Shown here piece after piece: positions 11,154 through 24,700 of a DNA stretch of 64,000 nt. Source of the stretch: Circinella minor (Eukaryota; Mucoromycota; Mucoromycetes; Mucorales; Lichtheimiaceae). A program made the position numbers and the translations under genes. The stretch covers positions 434,001-498,000 of the forward strand of contig JAEPRB010000003.1 of the NCBI GenBank assembly GCA_016758965.1, read 5' to 3'. Under the pieces are notes generated by a model that was given only the letters and a program-made list of their open reading frames with translations, was not told the origin of the DNA and searched no databases. Position 1 is the first letter of the stretch, and each line of letters opens with the position of its first letter.

Positions 11154-12865
11154 ATGTCATCTGCAGATTCTTTACCTCCACCCTTACAAACGGATAGTCC
11201 CGAGCTCAAAGCTCCTCCAGTAGTGGCATCAGGACAGTCTCGAGTAAACATCGATTCAACACCTGGTTTACGATCCGTACCAAAAACATCGATCAGTCAT
11301 CCCATTAAGTAATTATAAATTGACAGTTCTTTTTTTTTCGACCTTTTATTTCTTCCTTTTCTTTCTTTTTTTTTTTCGCTTCCAAACCGTACCTACAGTA
11401 TTTTGTAAACAAAAGCTAACAAAAATAATGACCATGTAGTATAAGTTGGATTATTCCACATGAATACTGTCCATTATTATCACTCTGTGATCTACCCGAT
11501 GACATTGATTTATATGATTTGACGGATGCGGTGTTACAGTCGGAATATGTACCAAAATTAATAATGGCCTGTCAAGCGACTCCAGATAGGCCATTGGCAA
11601 GGCCCATGGGTAATTTAGCTTTAAGCTCTTGCCCAGGTAAAAAGGTGCGATTAACGGGTCCAAGTCGTGGTCGTGCTGCAATCAATCGAGATCTAGATTT
11701 GGACTTTGGCAGAATGCGATCGCTTGGAATTACCACACTTGTATGGTAAGTATACTTACCACCATTTTAATTATTATATTTATATCCATTCTCCTTTCTT
11801 TCCCCTTCTCACAACAAAAATAACAACAGCAAGTATATCCCCCCTTTTTTGTTTGTTCAATTAATACAAATATATACTTCAACTTTATAATCTCAAAGGG
11901 AGAGGAGGAGTAGGTGGTTATGAATATCTACCTGGATGGAAAGAGAAAAGGAGTAAGGAGGGCAATATATTTGTTAATTGGGGTTTTATTGACCACAAAC
12001 TAAATGATTATAGCTGTTTGAATGATACCGAATTGGATTTTTTGGGAGCTTCATGGCCGAAATATTGTGAATCAGCCACACGAAATGGTATGCAGGTCAT
12101 ACGTTTACCCATGATAGAAGGAGGTTGTCCAAATAGTATAGAAGAGATCGATGCTGTTATTCAAGCTGTCAATGTGAAAATTCGACAAGGTGAAAATGTG
12201 CTTGCACATTGTCGTGGAGGTAAGGAGAGAAAGAAAAATTAAAAAATTCAACGTGAAATTATAGGAGACTCGTTATAAATAAATGTAAAAAAAAGAAGTT
12301 TTTTTTATATATTATTAACTTGCTTTTTTTTTAAAAAAAATTGGTATGTGTTATATAATTTTTTCAAATAGGAGTGGGTCGAGCTGGTGTATTTGCATGT
12401 TGTTGGCTTTTAAAGAATCTGTATTGTTTATCGGGAGAACGATCGATTCGATATGTGCGAACTAGACGTAGCCCAAAAGCTATAGAAACCATGCGACAGG
12501 CGGAATTTATTATTCATTACTCACAATATATAAGCCATACGCTGGAACAAAGGCAACAGCAACAACTTTATCATCTTCATTATAATGATGCTCAAAAAGA
12601 TCGACAAGAACAAGAACAGACCATCAATAGTAATAGTAATATTAATATGAACAATTTTGATTACCCTGTTAACAATCATGAGTCATCAACAGCAATTGCA
12701 ACAACATGGACTCCATTGGAACTTCTTAATACTGACTATACTATCTCTGTACCTTCAATCATTGATATCATGTTTCTGGAACAATCTATTCGAGAAACCG
12801 ACCATCGTCCATATTTCCCTTACTATTATCATCAGCCACCACAGCAATCTGACAAGTCAGTATAA
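11154..12865 (+). CDS. CDKN3-like dual-specificity / tyrosine phosphatase
   Basis: Four exons (11154-11308, 11440-11745, 12014-12219, 12372-12865) give 386 residues. The phosphatase P-loop HCRGGVGRAG spans residues 219-228 and is split by an intron; Cys220 and Arg226 are the catalytic pair of the CX5R motif. Upstream blocks GKKVRLTGPSRGRAAINRDL and IRLPMIEGGCP, and the downstream RSPKAIETMRQAEFI, fit the fungal CDKN3-type cysteine phosphatases. By family this enzyme removes phosphate from phosphoproteins; a cell-cycle kinase target is only an inference. After residue about 290 the tail becomes Gln/Asn-rich and has no domain. The start was chosen because it lies directly in frame after a pyrimidine tract. 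It is followed by the fRMsr gene after about 175 bp. Confidence 0.87.
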
Positions 12866-13039
12866 TAATAATAATAATCGCGCAATTCTCCTCTATTACA
12901 GCTTGTAATATTATTGGTCGATCCATTTCTCACACTTAATTATTTTTTTTAACAATTCTCTCGTTACCCTCTCACATCCCCTCTATGCAACCATATACAC
13001 GCACATTTACATAACGCACATTATTTAAAAAATATCAAA

Positions 13040-13948
13040 ATGCACATTAGCAACGGGTACGATCCTTTGACACCCAAGGGATCCTTTTATAATGAACTTT
13101 TGGAAGAAACACAGGCCATTGTAGAGGGCCAAAAGAACTGGGTAAAAAAAATAGTTTCCCATTGTTGTCGTGATAACGAGAAAAAAAAAAAGAAAAAACT
13201 AAGATCAACAATTGGTTGGGGTTAATTTTAGGTAACCAATTTAGCGAATGCTTCGGCTGTTATTTATCATGGGTTACGATCCCTTCAGCATTTTCAAGAA
13301 AAGCCCATTAACTGGGCAGGTTTTTACATAATCGATAAGAATGATTCAAACAAGCTCATTTTAGGCCCATTCCAAGGAAAAGTGAGTATATATCTTCAAA
13401 AAATATGGAAGATAATAGGATACTCATAGGAGGAGTACTTATTAAATTAGACAACTAGACATAAACTAATTTGGTACACCATTAAAATTTTAAAGGTTGC
13501 TTGTACTGAAATTGCTTTAGGCAAAGGTGTTTGTGGTACAGCAGCCCAGCTTATGCAAACCCAAGTAATCAAGGACGTACATGCATTTCCAGGACATATT
13601 GCCTGTGATTCTGCTTCCAATTCTGAAATAGTGGTACCCATGGTTTTGGATGGAGTAAGTCTAGCAAAGAGGATAAAAATAACGAGGAGCTTTTCATTTT
13701 TTTTGAAGTGGATAAACCATAATGATTGGATTCTGTTTTGAGAGAATGAAAAACAGGCTGCTTTCATTTTTTGTTTATTAATGGATATTATAATTGATTT
13801 TATTGTTATTGTGATTATTATGATTTAGCACGTTATTGGTGTTTTGGATATCGATTGTGAAAAAGTAGAAGGCTTCAGCGAAGAGGATCGTGTTGGATTA
13901 GAAGCTATTGTAGAAGTATTAATCAAAAGTTCCGAATGGAATCAATAG
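13040..13948 (+). CDS. Free methionine-(R)-sulfoxide reductase (GAF domain)
   Basis: Four exons (13040-13141, 13232-13381, 13496-13654, 13829-13948) encode 176 residues, the usual size for this family. The whole protein is one GAF domain. Three cysteines, Cys87 (VACTEIAL), Cys97 (GKGVCGTAA) and Cys121 (HIACDSASNSEIVVP), match the three redox cysteines of E. coli YebR and yeast fRMsr in sequence and spacing. The enzyme reduces free Met-R-sulfoxide to methionine with thioredoxin as donor and protects against oxidants in the cytosol. The first exon begins MHISNGYDPLTPKGSFY, typical of the family start. No internal disruption is seen. Confidence 0.93.
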
Positions 13949-14574
13949 AAAGAAGCTAAACTAATAATCTTATACTCTTATTCCTTATATTACTTTGTCT
14001 TGCTTGTTTTGTTTTCTCGTGTTGTTTTTCGCTCTGATGCCGCATATAAATATAATACTAAAATTTTGAACTTGTTTTTATATTGCTAAATGGGCTGATT
14101 TGAGTCTATAATATATGCAAGATTGAGGAAGGGAAAAAAATTGGCACCGGGTATACGAATAAATAAAAAAAAAGACGGAAGGGGGTTGTCATCGCGACGA
14201 AAAAAAAAGGGAGGGGGTTCTTGCCGCGCTCATATTAGAAGCGTTCCTCTTTATCCTCCTATTTTATTCTTTCTTCTTTTCGTTCGCATTTTTTCCCTAG
14301 GCGTTTCATTCTTTTTTATATATTATTTCGCAGCTCCTATTTTTTCTTCTTTTCTTCCTTTTTCATCTTTATTTTTTAGCCACTCGAGTTATTGATATTC
14401 TTTTAGATCGAATCTATTATTTTCACATAAACTCTTTCTCTTTTCTTTCATATTTGGAATATAATTGAGCGATAAAAGGCAAGGAATAAAGAAGGACAGA
14501 TAAGGGATCCATTTTTATTCTCAACACACATATATACAAACATATATTTGAAAAAAAAGACTGTTTGAAAAGGA
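13949..14574. other. Intergenic, promoter of the VRF/EYDR protein
   Basis: No gene is seen. Pyrimidine-rich runs from about 14238 to 14450 on the plus strand look like a fungal core promoter or 5' leader. A Lys-rich open frame at 14123-14395 is low complexity. Confidence 0.5.
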
Positions 14575-17047
14575 ATGACTGCCGTTGTATCGATATTACC
14601 TACAGAATATAGTAGGCCTGAAGAGGTATGATGAACAACCATATGTTGGAATGCTCCGATTTACATACGACTTATATCGTTCCTATTACTCTTTTTTTAT
14701 TTCCCCTGAAGTTGAAAATCCAGGCACAGCAGGGTCATCATCATCAGCATCAGCATTATGCGAACAATATTCAAAAAGAGAACCAAGATATAATCGATCT
14801 TCATGATGACGAAGCTGATGAGGAAGATATTGTTTTATTATCACCAGCAAACACGATGTCTTCTTCACTATCTGACGATGGCACAATGTCATATCCTCAA
14901 ACACCCACACAACAAGCATCCCATCACCATGATGATGGCACCGCGATCAATACACCAAGACTAAAAGTGACAGACAAAGCTTTTGAATATAATACTATGG
15001 ATGATGAAGCAATTATGAAAAGTTATCTGGATCCATCACCTGTAACAGTGACTACCATCAACAAAAATCGAAAGAAAGGTCAAGCTTTAACTCGTCTCAA
15101 ACATATTTTGAAAAATGAAGGTGATGATAATAATAATCATAGTAGCGAGGATGCAGCAGAGCTATTGCCATCGTCCTCTTTACCATTATCGTCGTCGTCG
15201 CCACCCCCGCGCTCTCCTTCGAGGAGCAGCAATGTCACCTTGACTATTTATACTCCTCAACTTGACACCAGTAAAATTATTGATCCTTCTTCCGATTCTT
15301 CATCTTATCATGATAATAATCAAAATCACAAACAACAGGAATGCCAGAACCAACATCAATCTCTTAGTAGTAAAACCAATAACAACAATAGTGAAGATAG
15401 TAATATTCAATCCACCTCCTCATCAAGTGAATCCACTTGTTCATCCACTATTTCATCTTATTCCACCTCCGCTACCTCAGCTGCTTCAAATAACCAACGC
15501 ATCGTTCATGATAAAATAAGTTCCCCTGACCACCCACACCATCTTCCACATATACATTCTGATCAGCATCAACATCCTCAACTTCGACAGCCTGCCACCA
15601 GATTATCTGCTTTGGCCATGCATGCTGCGAAACGTAATGAACAATATTATTTCAACCATCATCAACAAAATCAACATCCTTCTGTTCGTCCAATTCCAAC
15701 CTCTTCTTCTCGATTCAAAACAGCTTTACAAATATTTCGACCTAATAATAACAATACCAATAATCTTCACAATCACAAAAATCACAATCATATTAATCAT
15801 AGTAATACCAATCACAATAAGTACAATCATAATAACCATAATAATCATAGCAATACCAACAATGACAATGTTGATGAGCCTGAAGCTTATCATTACCATT
15901 ATTCATCACAAGTTAATGTTGGTAAAAATAGCATTTCTCCATCAAGTGTCTCCGAGAAAATACTACAAGATAATAATGGTAAAGAACCAACAATCAATAT
16001 TGTACCATCGAAAAGCAAATCATTAGCGGGTAGACTCAAAAGCAAGTTTCAAAAAAAAACCATCACAAATAGTAAGAATAATCACAACAGTAAGAATAAT
16101 TCCAATGGCGGCAGTACTAGTGGTTTTACTGTTAATATGTCGCGGTCCGCTTCGCTTTCTTCTATCACATCTTCATGGTCGAGACTTACTCAATCGCGCA
16201 ATGGGGATCACTCGAAGCAAAAGAAACAACAACAGAAATCCCTATTTGTAGGAAGTGGTCCATCAAATCAACAACGTCGATCGCCGCAACACCATTTTTC
16301 AGCAATTATTCAGCATCAAGGTAAATACTAAGAAGAGAATCTGTACTCATATACTGAAAGTCATAGACAAACTTACATTATTAATATATTTATATAGATA
16401 ATAATAGAGAATCAACATCATCCATTCACCACTCTCCTGCTCGGCATTCAATGTATTGCACCACAATGCCTATGAGTACAGTGAGCGATGATTGTCGATC
16501 TCTTTACCATGTGCAACAAGAGCAAAAGCGCAGATTACATACTCATCATCACCAGCAACAGAAACAGAAACAGCAATTACACAGCGATCATTATCGACAT
16601 CAACATCATGGGGAACAATACCAACGCCCACAATATCATCGGTTCAGACAGCAACAGCATTGTCGTTCTCAAATGGGCATGGATTCAAAGCTGACATCAT
16701 CGATCAGTACACCTCCTGCTGCAACAGCGTCACCCATATTAAGAGATACAGCAGCAACAATATCAGGCTCTATTGTTACTAGTAGTAACATAACATCTAC
16801 TACAAAGAGTAGAGGAGATAATATTATCAATAGAAATTGTAATAACAATGTTCGATTTGCCAAAATAGTCTCGGTGCGGGAAACATACGCGCGACATGAA
16901 TATGATCGAGGATCAGATCCAGATGCAGTATGTACACGATTAACCCCAGCCATGGCGTATTTTATTAAAGAAGAATTGAATACGTATAAGTTACATGAAA
17001 TGCAGGTGCATGAATGTAGTCGGGAAAATACACATTTCTTTTTTTAA
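14575..17047 (+). CDS. Disordered protein with C-terminal VRF...EYDR block, possible PP1-binding scaffold
   Basis: Three exons (14575-14625, 14724-16320, 16398-17047) encode about 765 residues; the acceptor of exon 2 could also be at 14712 in the same frame. Most of the protein is disordered, with long runs of His, Asn, Gln and Ser. The last 65 residues are well ordered in composition: VRFAKIVSVRETY (from residue 701), then HEYDRGSDPDAVCTRLTP and an amphipathic segment ending in THFFF. A VRF motif followed by a Thr-Tyr...EYDR signature resembles the conserved C-terminal region of yeast Bni4/Afr1-type proteins, which bind type-1 protein phosphatase through an RVxF motif. That similarity is by eye, so the role as a PP1 scaffold is an inference. 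It is the third gene in a same-strand run. Confidence 0.68.
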
Positions 17048-19402
17048 ATTATAATAATAATGATAACCTGTCATTAATAATTATTCATTTATTTTATATA
17101 TAAAAAATCACTTTCTTTTTTACACTATTTATTTACTATCTTACACCTTTTTTATCACCATATAAAAAACTACTTTTTTTTTTCACTATATTACTATGAT
17201 ACTTATTAACTAGCTTTAAGTACAGCATATTTACATATATGCAATATAATTGAATCTTGTTTTGTTCTCTTTCGTTTCTATTGTTTGAGTTATATAACTT
17301 AATAATGATACATCTAATAATCTTATAATAAATCATGTATATGTGCTTTCTAGAAATATCACTAGTGGATTTTTTTTGTTATGCACTTATATGATATTCA
17401 CCTCCTGGTCAAATTCCCCATCTTTTAACTCTTTTATATCAAAACTTTTATAATATCATAGAATATCGGTAAGGTTGTATTGTCACTTGACAAAAATCAT
17501 AAGAGTAAAAGCCTCTTTTAAGGTTCGATATGCAACTGAGGTATGGCACGTCTATTGAATACATTCACTGATATTCAATGACAGTCGATTATCTATCTGA
17601 TACGAAGAGATATATGAAATAATAATAAGTTATCATTTTTTATGCAACACTAGTGCAACATACATAAATTAACATTAGAATTCTAACAAATTATTGTGAT
17701 GATATAACCATTTGATTATCATGAAAAAAGCGCATGTTGAAAAATACTTTGCTCTATTTAGGTCTATCAATAATAAATATTAATAACTATAAACTATATC
17801 GCTTAATAATTTAGAAGAAGTTCTTTATCAAGTAAAAATTTGAAGCGATAAAACCGGTCATAGTAATGAACGAGCCTGGAATGGTTAATTTGAGACCGAA
17901 TATATAGAATTGAATGTGATCTTTTTTTAGGCTCGTCGTCCGGTCTCGTTGGATACAAGTGACGTTTCTCAATTCTTGACACAGTGAAAGGAGGGGTGTT
18001 TTTGTAATCTTTATCGAAAATATGTTTTGTGGTTTCACACCATTTGTTGTATGGCTTCGTTTGACGAATTGCTGCCATGAATTATATATAGAATAGCTGA
18101 TATCATAATGTTAATATACTGCTAGATTATACAATGGTTGCGCGAAAAATATATCTCATTTTTCTCTTGGGATCTTGAAATCAGTACGTATACTCTGTAA
18201 AATGATGTTTTTTGAACAGGCCTTGAGAGAAAATTATTATAAGTAGGTAGTATGTCAGCCGATAAAAAGATGAATATCTTTATCTATAATTAGTTTCAAT
18301 AACATATTAAATATCATATTATTAAAATGATCACAATCCTGTGATGTTATATTTGCTCACATTATTAATCAATTAAAAAAAAACATTACAAATCAAACAA
18401 ATAAACAATAATTTGCATTAAGTAGAAAGAAGAGCAAAAAAAAAAAAAAAATGCTGGTTCAAATATTTTAATTAAAAATTAAAAAATGAACTTGTTTTAT
18501 TTACGGACCATCATAGTAAAGAAATAAGTTTTATTTGTTTTTTTATATATAATAAATATGGTATGATAATAATCAGTTATGATAATTACCTATGTTTCCA
18601 AGTATCCAAACTTTTCGCCTCCAGAGAGGGCAAGAGAAAATATATATATAGAAAGGTGTGTTTTTTTGGGTGAGGGTGAAGGGAAAATGTGTTTTATATA
18701 TATATAAAAAACACCATAAAGCATATAGTAATTGCAATTGCATTACAGGGGAGAGGGATTTTTTGAAGGAAGAAAAAAAAAGGTATAAAACAAATATTTG
18801 TAAAAAGTTAAAAAGAAAAAAAAAATATAACATACACAACCCAAAAGGAAGATTTGAAGAAAAGAAAAAAGATGTTTTACAGACCATCATCATAAGATAG
18901 CTATCATAGAAAGGGTGTTTACAATAAGTAGAAAGAAATTGTGATATAATCACACACAAAAGCAGCGAAAAAATATATAAGAAAGGGTGAATGTTTTTTG
19001 TAGGGGTCATTGTAGGGAAACAATAATAAATATATAAAGACAAAACAGAGCGAGAAGGTGTAATATAAGAAAAAAAAAGAATATAGAAAATTGTCAAGCA
19101 AAGCGTGTTCAGTAAAAAAGAAAAAAAAGGGCAATATAAAAGTATAAATTGGAGCGTCACATCCATAATATGTATATATATATATATAAATATATCATGG
19201 TACCTGATGATATAATATATATATGAAGGAGTATTCGGGAGGGAAAGGACTTGAGATCGATCGATCAAACGAATGGGTGGGATAGAGCACACGTCATTGG
19301 TAAAAAGTCAAAAGGAAATGTGTGGGGTTGACTTGAGTGTGTTTATCTTGAATAAACACACTTGTTTACGTCGTTGATTTTAAATAGGTTTCCTTGTGAT
19401 AT
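17048..19402. other. Intergenic, mostly AT-rich, with a purine-rich tract
   Basis: There is no supportable spliced gene. Between about 18650 and 19140 the plus strand is strongly purine-biased, with repeated GGGTG and GAAAAA-type words, so its complement is CT-rich like many fungal promoters. No minus-strand gene start clearly follows it. Long frames here are low complexity. Confidence 0.4.
17803..18078 (-). CDS. Small hypothetical ORF, 91 residues
   Basis: A continuous frame begins MAAIRQTKPYNKWCETTK and ends LLLNY. It is basic and aromatic-rich, and its codon mix is less biased than random AT-rich frames. No domain is recognised. A CT-rich block lies about 570 bp upstream on its strand. 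It could be a small gene, an exon or a transposon remnant; I have no way to decide. Confidence 0.25.
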   Translation of the reverse strand: MAAIRQTKPYNKWCETTKHIFDKDYKNTPPFTVSRIEKRHLYPTRPDDEPKKRSHSILYIRSQINHSRLVHYYDRFYRFKFLLDKELLLNY

Positions 19403-21793
19403 TCAAAGAACCGCAACTTGTAAGCCTTGTTGTTGTCCTATTATGCCTTGACTGTCACCTAGCAATGAATGCATTTCTCCCGAGCCACATGATTGGTGAG
19501 AATAAGGGTATCTCGTTGGTTCCATTGTTGTTTTTCCCGTCATCGAATTGTTATGGTCTGCTAAAATTAAATAAAAAGCCTTTATTTGTTAGTATATATA
19601 AATAACTTTGCAAACGTTTATAGAAACTAAGCCGAAAGAAAAGAAGAAAAAGTTACACATACGTTGATAATGATGATGATAGAAATCATGATGTTTGTCA
19701 ATCAACATTGTTAAAGTTCCATTGCTCATTGTTATTTCTTCTTGACTATAATTGTTCCAACCGTACTGCTTGTCGTGATTGACTTGATCAGATATCCCTT
19801 TCGCGAAATTATACACATTTATTATCAAATACTGACTCGCAAATGCTAGTGCAATTTTCCTTGTTATCATATTTACATCTATAAAGTCATATAGAAAAAA
19901 ATTCAAATTTTTTGTTTTTTATTAATCAAACATCATTATTAATAGTTTTAAGTCGTAGTGTGTACATAAATAATATAAAGAAAAGGAAGGTTTAAAAATA
20001 TTAATATGCTTACCATGTGGTTGATACAGTTGATGATTCGGATTATTGTCCCTAGTTACAATAGCTTGTTTCTTTTGATGACTTATCGATTGCATCATTG
20101 TTGACGATATCATACTGTCCTTTTGATATTTCACCCTCTCATCCTTTTTCTGCTCTTGATAATTGTGATCAGTGGCGGATACACTGAAACTAAGCCCTTG
20201 ACTATCATTAATAGCTTGTTGTTGATGTAGTAGCAGTGGCGGTGATGATTGTTGAGCTACTACTATGTCTGGAATCAATGTTTCATTTTCGATTCTAAAT
20301 GGTAATGATGGAGAGATAAATAGTTTTGTTCTTTCTTTATCAACTTCGTCAAATCGCTTGGCAGAAATTGAAGTCAGTGTTGTTGCTGATCCTCCCGGTG
20401 GTAGTGATGTTACTAGCGGAGAGCCGTTATTATCATCAAAGCTACTAGCCGATGAAGAAACAGAAAAGCTTGGTGGAGAAACTGGCTCTTGGCCGATCAT
20501 TTCGGTAGAATCATGAAACCCTCCCGGGTGATGTCGATTGTTGACGGAGTCACCTGGCACCGTGGGAGTAGCGCTGGTTGGCTGGCAATGTTGTTGTTTT
20601 TCTTCCCTTTGATGTTGCTTCTGTTGCTGAACTGTTGTTGTTGTAACAGGGGTGGTCTCCTCTTTTTGGTATTCGGCTTCGGAAGCAGACACCGGTCGTT
20701 CAGTTTCCGGAGTGGGTCTTAAAGCAGAGGAATGCCTCATCACTGGATGCGGGAGTTGCTTGGGGTTGTTCTCATCTTGTTGTCTGGGCCTGTGGTTGGT
20801 ATCGTCCAACGAAGACAACACCAAAGGAACTTTCGGAGTTTTCTTAATTGACTGTATCTGAACAGATGCCAATGGAGAAGGTGTCGTAGGTCTTACGGAA
20901 GAAACCCTAGACTTGATCCTCTTTTCAGCTGAACCACCAGAAGAAACAAAAGAACGCGAAGAATTAACATCAGGCAGTGGTCCCTGACGCTTCAGACCAG
21001 CAGAAATAGATTTGGAAGTCGGCAATCCCAGTAAACCACCCGATGGACGACGACGAGCAGCAGCAGCACCACCACTCAATGAAGAAGCTGGAGCTGAAGA
21101 AACTAGATCAGCAGAAGAATTAAAATCATCGTCTTGTTCATTGTCCGCTCCCTTAGTAAGAACAGCAGTTGCCTTTTCAAGAACAGCCAAACAGCCTGGG
21201 TCCTTGCAGCAATCTGCAGGCTTGAAGTGATACGCGTTCGTGACATGCGGATCGGCACCCATTTCCAACAACAGTTGAACCAAACGCGGCATTCCATGGA
21301 AACAGGCCAAATGAAGAGATGAATTACCTTTCCCCCAAACATGACCCAAAAAGGAATTCAGTTCAGCAAGAGAAGCATGCTGACGTAAAAAGTGCAATAG
21401 TTGACAAGCAATATCTTCTCTTTCATAGAAGAGGGCGACTTGTAAACCATTTAAATCAGTAACTGATTTCCCAAATTTTTTAGTTGCGTCTAAACGAACC
21501 GTCTTGTCAAATTGCAGAACTCGGTGCTTGTGAGATGGAGGTAAAGCAGACGCGTCATTAATATTGCGCTCCTTGATAAGTACATTCTTGATATGAGGAA
21601 CACGTTCCTGATTTTCAAACATCAGCGTCAATCCTTCCTTGTCATCAGTGGAAATGGCAGTTTGGATAGCTCTCCAAATTTTCGAAGGGGAGCAACATGT
21701 AGCGGGATTACATTTCTTGTGTTGCCCACCATGATGTCGAGGAATACTAGTAGTAGTACTGGTAGTGGTAATAGTAGTAGTAGTAGCTGTCAT
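19403..21793 (-). CDS. Ankyrin-repeat protein with long disordered tail
   Basis: Three exons on the minus strand (20014-21793, 19663-19878, 19403-19560) give 717 residues. The first 110 residues contain a Cys/Lys patch (KKCNPATCCSPSKIW) and a helical region. Ankyrin-type helices follow at about 112-145 (TDLNGLQVALFYEREDIACQ) and 157-190 (NSSLHLACFHGMPRLVQLLL, then GADP). The rest is Ser/Gln/Pro-rich and disordered. Ankyrin repeats bind protein partners; no enzyme domain is visible, so the partner and process are unknown. Without splicing, the first frame would end in a stop inside the first intron at 19922; the GTAAGC donor and in-phase acceptors support the longer form. The 5' flank up to about 22400 is pyrimidine-rich on the coding strand. 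Confidence 0.78.
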
Positions 21794-24700
21794 GGCAATG
21801 ATAATAGAGTTGCAATATATTGTTTATGTATAAATGTGTTTTTTTTGTATATAAAAAGAAGTTGGGTTTCAAAGAAAATAAGTACAAAGAAAATATGAAG
21901 AAAAATATTTGTTTTAAAGAAAATACTGATATACAACAAAAAAAAAAGTGAATATGAAGAAACAACTAGATGATGTATGTAGTGTTTATGGTGGGCCTGT
22001 ATATAATGAAATATTTTATGCCGTACAAAGTAAAAAGTAGCAATATATATGGCACAAAATACGTAAAACAAGGTATATACTCAAGATTGAGTAAAAAGAA
22101 AAAAAATACAAGTTTTAAAAAAAAGGTTATGAAGGTAGACCCAATACAATAAGGAGAAGAGGTGACAAAGTTACAAAGAAAAAAAGCAAGAGGTGTAAAA
22201 AATCCAAGGGTATTTATTGTTCTTTTTTTTTTTCGTGTCGGGTGTATAATAGTCAAGCAAAAAGAAGCTATCATCACAAACAAATCCACTGATCCACATG
22301 TTGTTATCCGCAAACATGACATTTTTGTGGATTATGCCGGAGAATATAGATTTGGGGGTTCGAACAAGTGCGGAGGAAGAAGATTATATGGGGGGAAGCG
22401 CGATATATTTTTTTAGCTGATGAAAAATCTGTTAGGTGCCCAATTCCGGAATTCCGCTATGGATTTTGTAAAATATTAGATGCTGTTGTTTTGCTGTTGT
22501 GTACGTATAAATAACATAATATATGTACACAAATGTATCCTCATATCATGTTATTTAATAAAATAAATTGTATATATCACAACAATAACAAACTAAAAAC
22601 GCGCGGGTCTTGTTATATAACACGTAATAGTAGTAATATTCATAGTTTTAACCATTGTTCATGTACAAATATCTTTTTTTCTCACTGTCTATCTCCTTCG
22701 GACTCACTTCAATCAAGTATCCTTTTGGACTGCGCCTGATCTTCCTACTGTCCTCATGAACTCTCCCCCATCTCAAAATGATAAAAAAAAATTAAACACC
22801 CCCAAATAACAACCAAAAAACAAAATAAAATAAAGAGAGGTCATTCATCTGTCCTGTCGGAATTCTTTCAGATAGACAGGTCACCGGGGCAATATTGAAA
22901 TAAAAAAGCGGTTCCTATCACGAGTTCGATTTTATTTTCAAGGAATAGAGAGGTTAATGCTGCAAGCAAACATTAATAATAATTTATCTAAAATTGTAAC
23001 TAATAATGAATCTCCTCTTGCATAATAACATATACCTACATAATAACTTTCTTCATCACTGCTTCCAAACATTTGTCATTATTTTATCAACGTGTTAAAA
23101 ATAATGAAATAGATACTAAGAAGTGATGTTATTATTTACACATTCTAATATTTTTCGGTATTATGTTATTGTGTCGCATGGCTATTCCGTTTAGTAATCT
23201 TTAACAAACAATAAACACAGAATTTTTTTTTTATTTTGTCAGGGACTTCAATTTCTTTGTTCTATCTGATAAAATAAGTACACTGCTATATCTAATATTA
23301 TTATTAAATATATATTATTTATCCGTCATTTTAAAATAAAACGAAAAACAACAACAACAACTAATCAATTTATTACACAACATCATTCTTTTTTTTTTCG
23401 TTATTTTGTTTTATTATTAAAATAACAAAGTACCACCTCAATTTAATTGTAGAGATAACAAACTTTTTTTTTCTTTATTTACTCCGACTATACGGACTAT
23501 AACAACGACATTGATAGCAAAATAATAATAATAACAATGAAAAATCTACATTGTATATACATATATAACATATAAATGCAGATGATGTGCGCATTACATA
23601 TATTATATTATTATTAAAAAATCATACTAAAAACCTTATAATTATTTGGGCTTAATCTATAATGCGGACTTTATTGTCAACCGGAGTAAGAAAAAAAGAA
23701 AGACTAATTGCTGCATTGTTTGTAACTCATCACAGGGAGTGTACAAAGATACCCAGTTCATGCCAATTAAATAACAACTAACGCCATCCTTTCATATTCT
23801 AAATATGTTTGCCATGTTTATTATCGTTTTCTGGTACACCCTCTTTTTCTCTTATCAAATAAAATAGAATCCCTCAATCAATTCATCTTCTTTTAATACT
23901 GATGCCGCTATAATTGATTCTTGTAGTATGTAAAATAAAATATTATTGTTTACATTTTTTTTATTTTTATTTTTAATTTTTGTTTTGTTTTTGTTTTGTT
24001 TTGTTTTTGCTGTTAGGTAATAAAGTAGTTTATAAAAAAAGGAGGGAGGCTAAAAAAAGGGCGTAAGTTTTTGTTTATATTATTATACTTCATTTTGTCT
24101 CTCTTTTTTTCTTCGTTCGGGACACATGTATATAGATAGCTATCGGGATATTCTTCCCTTCTGTTGTTGCTTTATTGTCCACACAATAATATATAGCATA
24201 ATAACTATAAGATAATTTAATAATGATAGTAATAAACTATTGGTAGTTATTATAACAACTATTATAACTTTATTATCATTTTTTTTTTTTTGCTCTCTTC
24301 TCTTTCAATTTTAACTACATAAAATGCGCGTTATATTATAAAAAGCACCAGCGCCGCATGCTGCCAAGTCCGAGATTTTATAAATGTGTACCTGGGGAAT
24401 AATAAAAGGAGCTATAATATAATAGTCTGTGCTGTCTGTTTTTCTATTATATTATTATTATTATTATTAAAAATCTTAATAGAACACAATAACAATAATG
24501 TAATAAAACAGACTGTTCAGAGTTCTTTTTCGTTTGTTTTTTGTTTTGCCAATATACCCGACGAAATTAAATTAAAAAAAAGTTAATATCTTTATTATCC
24601 TGTCGATCCCAAAAACATAGTGTATAAACTAATACGCATATTTTAAAATAAGAAAAATAAAAATTTAGAGCTTATTCTTATCTACACGACAACATAATAA

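Noticed and set aside
15622..16026. 134-codon frame inside the VRF/EYDR gene
   Set aside because: It is the +1 shadow of AAT/CAT repeat codons in the real frame and is Ile/Thr-rich throughout.
18573..19292. 239-codon open frame on the minus strand
   Set aside because: The translation is Phe/Tyr/Ile-rich and follows the CT-rich strand; it has no domain or plausible start, so it is a composition artefact.
20265..21230. Several plus-strand frames opposite the ankyrin gene
   Set aside because: They mirror the long minus-strand coding frame and have no conserved motif.
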